A stretch of DNA of 11,090 nt from Caldilineaceae bacterium (GTDB lineage Bacteria > Chloroflexota > Anaerolineae > Caldilineales > Caldilineaceae): positions 1 to 11,090 of the forward strand of contig JAAUPU010000026.1 of the NCBI GenBank assembly GCA_012032975.1, in the 5' to 3' direction. Shown here piece after piece: positions 6,635-11,090 of the stretch (within the stretch, counting starts at the first letter, position 1; every line of letters begins with the position of its first letter). Made by a program: the position numbers and the translations under genes. The notes under the pieces are model-generated. The model saw only the letters and a program-made list of their open reading frames with translations, ran no database searches and was not told the origin of the DNA.

Positions 6635-7414
6635 CTACTTCGTGGGAAGGTGCGGTGTTGCCAGCCATTCGACGAGTTGGCGCCAACGTAGCTGCTGAGG
6701 TTGAGTGAGTTTTTTCACCTCCTCTGTGAATCGCAAGGATGTGAGCGAGGCTGCAGAACCAGGGATCGTCTGTAGCGCGGCAGCCAGGTCGGCGCCACAG
6801 GCAAGCGCTGCAGCTGTCTGCTGGTCGCCATGCCCGGCGAGTACGCCGACTGCTCGAATCCCGGAGCGGAATAGGAGCTGATTGTCATCAGCGTCATCGG
6901 CAGCGACAAGGTCGCCTTCCTGTGCGTTGCTTCCAACTGCCGGGCTGCTTTGACTAAACATGCGGCGTAGGTGGACTTCGCTCACATCTCGCAGGGCGCC
7001 GGCAAAAATGTCGACAGCACGCGGGCTGTTTGTCTGAGCGGCCAACTGGGCCGATCGGCTGAAACAGTAGTCCCCGGCCAGGATCGTGCTTCCAACCAGA
7101 GATTTATCTGGACCGTCGTCGCCATCTTCGGCCCCTATAAAGAGCAATTTGTGTACCTGCAAGGCAATGTAGAGTATCTCCAGCGCCACGGCTAGATAGA
7201 TGCGCTGTTCTCTCAGCGTCAACGTGTCAGGCTCTCCGACACCGAAAGCCAGCACCACGCCAATCCGCACTGGCGGCGAGGCACTTGCCTTCTCTGCGAG
7301 GACGAGGTCACTCAGGGGAGATGGCAACTCATGCAACGAGCGTTGCAGCAGATTGACGGCTTCTTCCACTTCTTTGGCAAAGTCGAATGGGTCGGGCGAT
7401 GTGGGATTGTTCAA
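6635..7414 (-). CDS. Polyprenyl-synthetase-like protein lacking both Asp-rich motifs
   Basis: 259 residues, versus about 300-330 for true enzymes. The fold is suggested by LAVALEILYIALQVH (74-88, matching the helix before the first Asp-rich motif), LVGSTILAGDYCFSRSAQLAA (106-126, matching the LAGDYLLARAF helix), ALRDVSEVHLRRMF (140-153) and LFRSGIRAVGVLAG (181-194). Where trans-prenyltransferases have HDDxxD, this protein has HKLLFI (88-93). Where the second motif (QIxDDxLD) should be, it has LQTIPGS (214-220). The two magnesium-binding sites are therefore missing and normal prenyl transfer is not expected. It may be a regulatory or partner subunit, or bind an isoprenoid. The TTG start at 7414 overlaps the CarH-like gene's TGA (TTGA), indicating translational coupling. 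No Shine-Dalgarno is visible. Confidence 0.72.
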   Translation of the reverse strand: MNNPTSPDPFDFAKEVEEAVNLLQRSLHELPSPLSDLVLAEKASASPPVRIGVVLAFGVGEPDTLTLREQRIYLAVALEILYIALQVHKLLFIGAEDGDDGPDKSLVGSTILAGDYCFSRSAQLAAQTNSPRAVDIFAGALRDVSEVHLRRMFSQSSPAVGSNAQEGDLVAADDADDNQLLFRSGIRAVGVLAGHGDQQTAAALACGADLAAALQTIPGSAASLTSLRFTEEVKKLTQPQQLRWRQLVEWLATPHLPTK

Positions 7415-8514
7415 CCGAGGTGGCCACTGTGATTTTGTCCGCCGGCACGTGGATCGTTGCGCAGCAGATTGCCAATGGTATCGACTGCTTCCAGGGCAGA
7501 TTCTCCCAGATAGACGCCGGCGATGCGGTTGCGCAAGGCGGGCTGGCGATTGAAGACCTGCCCCCCAAAACCGATCAGCGGGACAGCACCACCGAAATCA
7601 GCGATATGGGACACAAGTGCATGCAATTCATTCGCCGATTCCAACGTGCTGGCGCTCAGTACGACCATGACTGGCTGTTGACGTTTCAATTCTGAAAACA
7701 GATCGGACAGCGGGATATCGGGGCCTAAATAGTGGACCCGATATCCCGCGCGTCGGGCATAGATGGCCAGAAGCAGCGCGCCGACCTCGTGCTGTTCATG
7801 GGGGGCGCAGCCGATCCAAATCAGCTCCCCGCGTAGCGTGTTTGGCACTGCTCGCAGCAGTGCATGTAGCCGTTGCATGAGGTAATGGGTGGCGAAGTGC
7901 TCTGTGGTGACGTTGATTTCGTTCCGGTGCCACCGTTCGCCGACTTCCACCAGGACCGGCTTGATTAGCTCTTCGCCAACTTGCTCAATGGTGTAGAGTG
8001 AAAAGGCCGCCGACAGCGCCTCTTCGCAGGCTGCTTCGTCAAAGCGTAACAACGCATTGAGCAACCCCTGCTGTAGGCTGGAAAAATCCCGGACGCCGTG
8101 GCGCTGCGCGGGCGCGATGTGCTCTTGCGCTGGGCTACTGTGTGTGGAAGCCGGCAAGATGGCAGACGCGTACCCATCGTCTGCCTCTTCGATCAGCGAC
8201 TCGAGCCAAGCCACTGCCTGGCTGATCGACATGCCCGCGTCTACTTGGGTCTTGAGCCACTGAATGATAACGATGTCGCGATCCGAATAGAGGCGATAGC
8301 CGCTGGCCGAGCGTTCCGGCGTGAACATATTGTAACGACGTTCCCAAGCACGCAACGTGCTTGGGCTGATCTGGGTGGCCTGAACGACCGCCTTGATGTT
8401 GTATAACGGTGATGCACTGTATTCGCTCAACTGGATGGCCGAGTTCACGTCTGCCTCGCTCTTCCCATAATCTGCGTCGTCTATCTTTGGTTGTGCATCC
8501 AAAGGCGGATGCAT
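7411..8514 (-). CDS. CarH/LitR-type MerR regulator with cobalamin-binding domain
   Basis: 367 residues from ATG 8514; a TTG at 8520 would add two. The N-terminal MerR winged helix is at about 36-104, with YNIKAVVQATQISPSTLRAWERRY and GYRLYSDRDI. A four-helix cap domain follows, with W195, then nine residues, then E205-H206: the W-x9-EH signature that in CarH contacts the adenosyl group of coenzyme B12. A Rossmann-type B12 domain comes next, with E240-Q-H242-E-V-G245 (E-x-H-x-x-G, H242 the likely cobalt ligand) and GPDIPLSDL. In the CarH family, AdoCbl-bound tetramers repress DNA in the dark and light breaks them up. All the diagnostic residues are present, so a B12-dependent photoreceptor/repressor is likely. 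It is translationally coupled to a prenyl-synthase-like gene and divergent from an ABC transporter operon. Confidence 0.9.
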   Translation of the reverse strand: MHPPLDAQPKIDDADYGKSEADVNSAIQLSEYSASPLYNIKAVVQATQISPSTLRAWERRYNMFTPERSASGYRLYSDRDIVIIQWLKTQVDAGMSISQAVAWLESLIEEADDGYASAILPASTHSSPAQEHIAPAQRHGVRDFSSLQQGLLNALLRFDEAACEEALSAAFSLYTIEQVGEELIKPVLVEVGERWHRNEINVTTEHFATHYLMQRLHALLRAVPNTLRGELIWIGCAPHEQHEVGALLLAIYARRAGYRVHYLGPDIPLSDLFSELKRQQPVMVVLSASTLESANELHALVSHIADFGGAVPLIGFGGQVFNRQPALRNRIAGVYLGESALEAVDTIGNLLRNDPRAGGQNHSGHLG

Positions 8515-8554
8515 CCGCAAGCGTACATTTGTAAAGTGTATGTTGCAGCAAAAT

Positions 8555-8583
8555 GTATGGATTGCATACCGTACTTGGCAATC
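8555..8583 (-). promoter_or_regulatory. Candidate promoter/operator of the CarH-like gene
   Basis: Read on the minus strand, TTGCCA (a 5/6 match to -35) is followed 18 bp later by TACATT, a weak -10. Between them is the perfect inverted repeat GTATG-CAATC-CATAC (plus-strand 8555-8569). MerR-family regulators classically bind palindromes in the -35/-10 spacer, so autoregulation is plausible. Further CATACA and GTAC words continue to 8523. Confidence 0.4.
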
Positions 8584-8665
8584 CTAGCACATTGAGCCGC
8601 TTCTTTCAACTTGAAATTTGCAGTCGATTGGCTTCATCATGTGTGTAATGGCAACAGGCAGCGGC

Positions 8666-8695
8666 TTGCGTAGCGAGACCTATCGACGCTATACT
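8666..8695 (+). promoter_or_regulatory. Putative promoter of the ABC transporter operon
   Basis: TATACT at 8690-8695 is a 5/6 match to the -10 consensus. A weak TTGCGT (8666-8671) lies 18 bp upstream. The leader would be about 120 nt. The -35 is poor, so an activator may be needed. Confidence 0.35.
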
Positions 8696-8811
8696 ATTCA
8701 CCTTGAGGCAATTGCTTTCCACAGGCATCTTGCAGACAGCCACGTCTTGTGACCCTCACGCACAACCGTCGTCTGAAAGTATTCGAAACATTTCACCGTA
8801 TCATAACACCT

Positions 8812-8816
8812 AGGAG
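8812..8816 (+). promoter_or_regulatory. Ribosome binding site of the solute-binding protein gene
   Basis: AGGAG ends 6 nt before ATG 8823, which fixes this start over the internal ATG 12 nt further on. Confidence 0.7.
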
Positions 8817-8822
8817 AAATTT

Positions 8823-10520
8823 ATGTTAAGAAGGATGCAGATCAACCGTTCTGTCGGCCGTTCTGTCGGCCGTAGCCTGGGCTTGCTGCTGTTGCTGACC
8901 TTGTTGCTGAGCGCATGTGGCGCGCCGGCTTCACCGGGCAGCGCGCCCGAAGCGGATGCACCCGCTTCCGAAGCCGCCTCTTCTGAGGCAGCAGCAGAAC
9001 CAAGCGGCGAAGTCAGCCGCGCCGAGACGCTCGTTTATGGCAACGACACCACCGATCTGATCACGCTCGACCCGGCGGTTGTCTACGAGTTCAGCGGCAT
9101 CTTGGCCGTGGGTAACATCTACGAAACGTTGGTCTCTTTCAACCCGGGCGAAGCTGGCGTGTTGGTGCCCGTTCTGGCCGAGTCCTGGGATGTGGCCGAA
9201 GATGGCGACATGTGGAAGCTGACCTTCAACCTGGATCCCGCCGCCACTTTTTCGAGCGGAAACCCGGTGACGGCTGAAGATGTAGCCTATTCCTGGAACC
9301 GAGCGATGCAGATCAACAAGTCGCCGGCCTTCTTGCTGACCGATGTCTGCGCCATGACCGAGGAAAATATCACCGCGGTGGACGCGACAACCCTCGAACT
9401 GATGATCCCCAACACCGTCAGCCCGCAAGTTTGCCTCGCCGTGCTGACCTTTAGCACGGCAGCCGTAGTGGAAAAAGCCGCGGTCGAAGCCAATCTTGGC
9501 GATGACATGGGCGAGTCCTGGCTAAATGACAACTCCGCTGGCAGCGGTCCGTACATGCTCAACCGCTGGGACCGCACAGTCAGCATCACGCTGGATGCCA
9601 ACCCGAATTATTGGGGAGATGCTCCCGCGCTCAAGCGCGTCATCATCCAGAACATTCCTGAGCTGGCCAATTTGCAGGCCGCAATTGAAACGGGTGATGC
9701 CGACGTAGTCCAGGATTTGGGCAGCGAACAGGCCGCCGCTCTGGAAGGCAGCGCGGATCTCGGTCTGGTCAAGGCACTCGGGACGCTCCTGGCCTATGTG
9801 GGTCTGAACGCCACCAAGCCACCGCTGGACAATCCAGACGTGCGCGAGGCCATCCGCTACGCCGTCAATTACGATGACATCATCACCCTGTTGGGCGGCA
9901 ATGGCGAAAAAGTGCAGGAGATCATCCCCATCGGATTCTTGGGCCACACGGGCAACAATCCGTTTACCCAGGATATTGAGAAAGCCAAAGAACTGCTGGC
10001 CAAGGCAGGCGTAGCCGAAGGCACGGAGGTCGACTTCATCGTGCCGACAGGCACCGGTCCCGGCGGTCTCGAATGGGCGACGCTTGGCTCGAAGATCCAG
10101 TCCGATGTCGAACAGATTGGGCTGAAGCTCAATATCCAGCAATTACAGACCTCTGAATTGCTGAACATTTATCGCGCTCAGGACGGGGAGATGGTCCTGA
10201 TGAACTGGGGCCCAGACTTCCCGGATCCAGATGGCAATGCCACGCCTTTTGCCAACTGGGACGCGACCTCGCTGGCCTGGCGCAACGACTGGAACGACCC
10301 CAAGGCTATCGAATTGAGCAAGGCCGCAGCCATTGAACTGGATACCGACAAACGCGTGGAATTGTACGCTGAGCTGGTGGACTATGTGCAGCACAACGGC
10401 CCCTATGTGATGCTCTATCAACCGACGCGCGTCTTTGGCGTGCGCAACGATATCGAAGGCTTTGTCTTCGATCCGAACGATACCCCCTTCGTCACTTTCT
10501 CGTTGTTGAGCAGGAACTGA
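8823..10520 (+). CDS. Lipoprotein solute-binding protein, peptide/nickel ABC family (SBP_bac_5)
   Basis: 565 residues. The basic N-terminus (RSVGRSVGRS) and a leucine-rich core (LGLLLLLTLLLS) lead to lipobox LLSAC, so C32 would be lipidated and the protein held on the outer face of the membrane. A low-complexity Ala/Ser/Glu/Pro linker covers about 33-66. The binding domain starts near 68 with TLVYGNDTTDLITLDPA, then NIYETLV and LAESWDV, the family's opening pattern. Later come SAGSGPYML and NPNYWGDAP, and near the C-terminus a YVQHNGPYVMLYQP stretch typical of this family. It would capture a ligand for the DppB-like permease encoded next. Members carry di- or oligopeptides, nickel, opines or sugars, and the sequence does not tell which. 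A hairpin after the gene may favour its expression over the permease. Confidence 0.93.
   Translation: MLRRMQINRSVGRSVGRSLGLLLLLTLLLSACGAPASPGSAPEADAPASEAASSEAAAEPSGEVSRAETLVYGNDTTDLITLDPAVVYEFSGILAVGNIYETLVSFNPGEAGVLVPVLAESWDVAEDGDMWKLTFNLDPAATFSSGNPVTAEDVAYSWNRAMQINKSPAFLLTDVCAMTEENITAVDATTLELMIPNTVSPQVCLAVLTFSTAAVVEKAAVEANLGDDMGESWLNDNSAGSGPYMLNRWDRTVSITLDANPNYWGDAPALKRVIIQNIPELANLQAAIETGDADVVQDLGSEQAAALEGSADLGLVKALGTLLAYVGLNATKPPLDNPDVREAIRYAVNYDDIITLLGGNGEKVQEIIPIGFLGHTGNNPFTQDIEKAKELLAKAGVAEGTEVDFIVPTGTGPGGLEWATLGSKIQSDVEQIGLKLNIQQLQTSELLNIYRAQDGEMVLMNWGPDFPDPDGNATPFANWDATSLAWRNDWNDPKAIELSKAAAIELDTDKRVELYAELVDYVQHNGPYVMLYQPTRVFGVRNDIEGFVFDPNDTPFVTFSLLSRN
8846..8873 (+). repeat. 12-bp tandem repeat in the signal peptide coding region
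   Basis: CCGTTCTGTCGG occurs twice exactly (8846-8857, 8858-8869) and a third copy starts (CCGT). It encodes RSVG-RSVG-RS in the basic n-region of the signal peptide. Being a multiple of three, copy-number change would keep the frame. Confidence 0.85.
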
Positions 10521-10534
10521 TCGGATGACCTGGT

Positions 10535-10582
10535 GACAGGGTGACAAGGTGGGGTTCCATGACTTCACCTTGTCGCCCAGTC
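10535..10582 (+). repeat. Intergenic hairpin made of degenerate 8-bp repeats
   Basis: GACAGGGTGACAAGGTG (10535-10551) pairs with CACCTTGTCGCCCAGTC (10566-10582) around a 14-nt loop. The only exceptions are one G-U pair and one mismatch. Each arm is built from 8-mers of the form GACAAGGT. No T run follows, so it is not an ordinary terminator. Between a binding-protein gene and its permease gene, such a hairpin can protect the upstream mRNA or cause partial termination. Confidence 0.7.
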
Positions 10583-10601
10583 GCTTTGTCAGCACCAAAT
10601 T

Positions 10602-11090
10602 ATGGCGCGTTTCCTCGTTCGTCGTCTCGGCGGCCTCATTTTTGTCCTCATCGGCGTTTCCCTCTTTACCTTCTTCTTGGCCCAACTTGTGCCTGTGGAC
10701 CCTGCAGCGACTGCGCTCGGATCCAATGCGCGCGAAGAGCAGATCGAGGCCTACCGTCAACAGATGGGTCTGGATCAGCCAGCCGCCATTCAATACTTGA
10801 CCTACATGGGACGACTCCTGACCGGCGACCTCGGACAATCGATTCGCACCCGGCGTCCGGTCATCGACGATCTGCGCGACTATCTGCCGGCCACCATCGA
10901 GTTGACCCTGGCTGCCATGGTGGTCACCGTCATCATCGGGCTGCCCTTGGGCATCATCGCCGCGCTCAACCGCAACACCTGGATCGACGGCAGCGCGAGA
11001 GTGCTTTCTCTCGTTGGAGGGGCCATGCCTGTCTTCTACGTGGGGCTGGTGTTGCTGGGCATTTTTTATCGCCAACTGCGATGGCTGCCG
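10602..11090 (+). CDS. ABC transporter permease, DppB/OppB type, 3' truncated by window
   Basis: 163 codons are visible and the frame is open at the right edge; the full family length is about 310-340. It begins MARFLVRRLGGLIFVLIGVS. The first membrane helix is at about 9-30 (with TFFLAQLVPVDPA). The outer loop typical of DppB follows, with QMGLDQP and GDLGQSIRTRRPV. Two further helices are at about 98-121 (TIELTLAAMVVTVIIGLPLG) and 133-156 (VLSLVGGAMPVFYVGLVLLGI). The family's PATIELT and MPVFYVG words are clear. The EAA loop that contacts the ATPase lies beyond the window. It starts 81 bp after the binding-protein gene and forms a pore with a DppC-type partner, probably encoded next. The ATG at 10602 lacks a clear Shine-Dalgarno. 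Confidence 0.93.
   Translation, partial: MARFLVRRLGGLIFVLIGVSLFTFFLAQLVPVDPAATALGSNAREEQIEAYRQQMGLDQPAAIQYLTYMGRLLTGDLGQSIRTRRPVIDDLRDYLPATIELTLAAMVVTVIIGLPLGIIAALNRNTWIDGSARVLSLVGGAMPVFYVGLVLLGIFYRQLRWLP

Larger units (their letters stand above)
8515..8822. other. Divergent intergenic region, CarH-like gene / ABC transporter
   Basis: About 300 bp without a gene. The left half (8521-8583) is rich in GTAC/GTATG/CATAC words and holds the likely promoter and operator of the CarH-like gene. The right half has a candidate promoter for the transporter (8666-8695) and a Shine-Dalgarno at 8812-8816. Nothing else was recognised between about 8700 and 8810. Confidence 0.55.

Noticed and set aside
10143..11075. 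310-codon open frame on the minus strand
   Set aside because: It is antisense to the clear solute-binding protein and permease genes and has low-complexity, family-less sequence; GC-rich codon bias leaves such frames open by chance.

Overview
The window looks like a piece of a GC-rich bacterial chromosome. A Chloroflexota-like host is my best guess. The reasons are a Mycobacterium/Chloroflexi-style class II fumarase, a lean Rho factor without a long N-terminal insert, a cobalamin-binding MerR regulator, TTG start codons, and a dipeptide-type ABC transporter behind a lipoprotein. This is inference from gene content, not a phylogeny. No phage, insertion sequence, CRISPR array, rRNA or tRNA was seen.

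Layout. The left edge (1-60, minus) is the first 20 codons of a two-component response regulator. A 304-bp divergent spacer follows. Next is a class II fumarate hydratase gene (365-1755, plus) broken by an apparent one-base deletion near 749-750. A perfect 26-bp inverted repeat (1770-1823) separates it from the convergent gene for a membrane-anchored LysM/M23 peptidase (1853-3181, minus). That gene has its own extended -10 promoter, placed just after the terminator of rho (3473-4750, minus). About 800 bp upstream of rho hold no convincing gene, but end in a terminator-like hairpin that would best stop plus-strand transcription.

The centre (5548-8514, minus) is the most interesting part. A CarH/LitR-type MerR regulator carries both cobalamin signatures (W-x9-EH and E-x-H-x-x-G). 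It overlaps by 4 bp a gene for a polyprenyl-diphosphate-synthase-like protein that has lost both aspartate-rich motifs, so it is probably a non-catalytic relative. Next on the same strand is a CRP/FNR-family regulator lacking the cAMP-contacting arginine and an iron-sulfur cysteine cluster. In Thermus thermophilus the B12 photoreceptor LitR/CarH controls a cAMP-independent CRP/FNR regulator, LdrP, which activates carotenoid and light-response genes. This trio may be a related light-sensing circuit with an unfamiliar middle component.

The right end (8823-11090, plus) starts a peptide/nickel-type ABC transporter operon: a lipoprotein solute-binding protein, an intergenic hairpin built of degenerate 8-bp repeats, and a DppB-like permease cut off by the window edge. 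Its start is divergent from the CarH-like gene.
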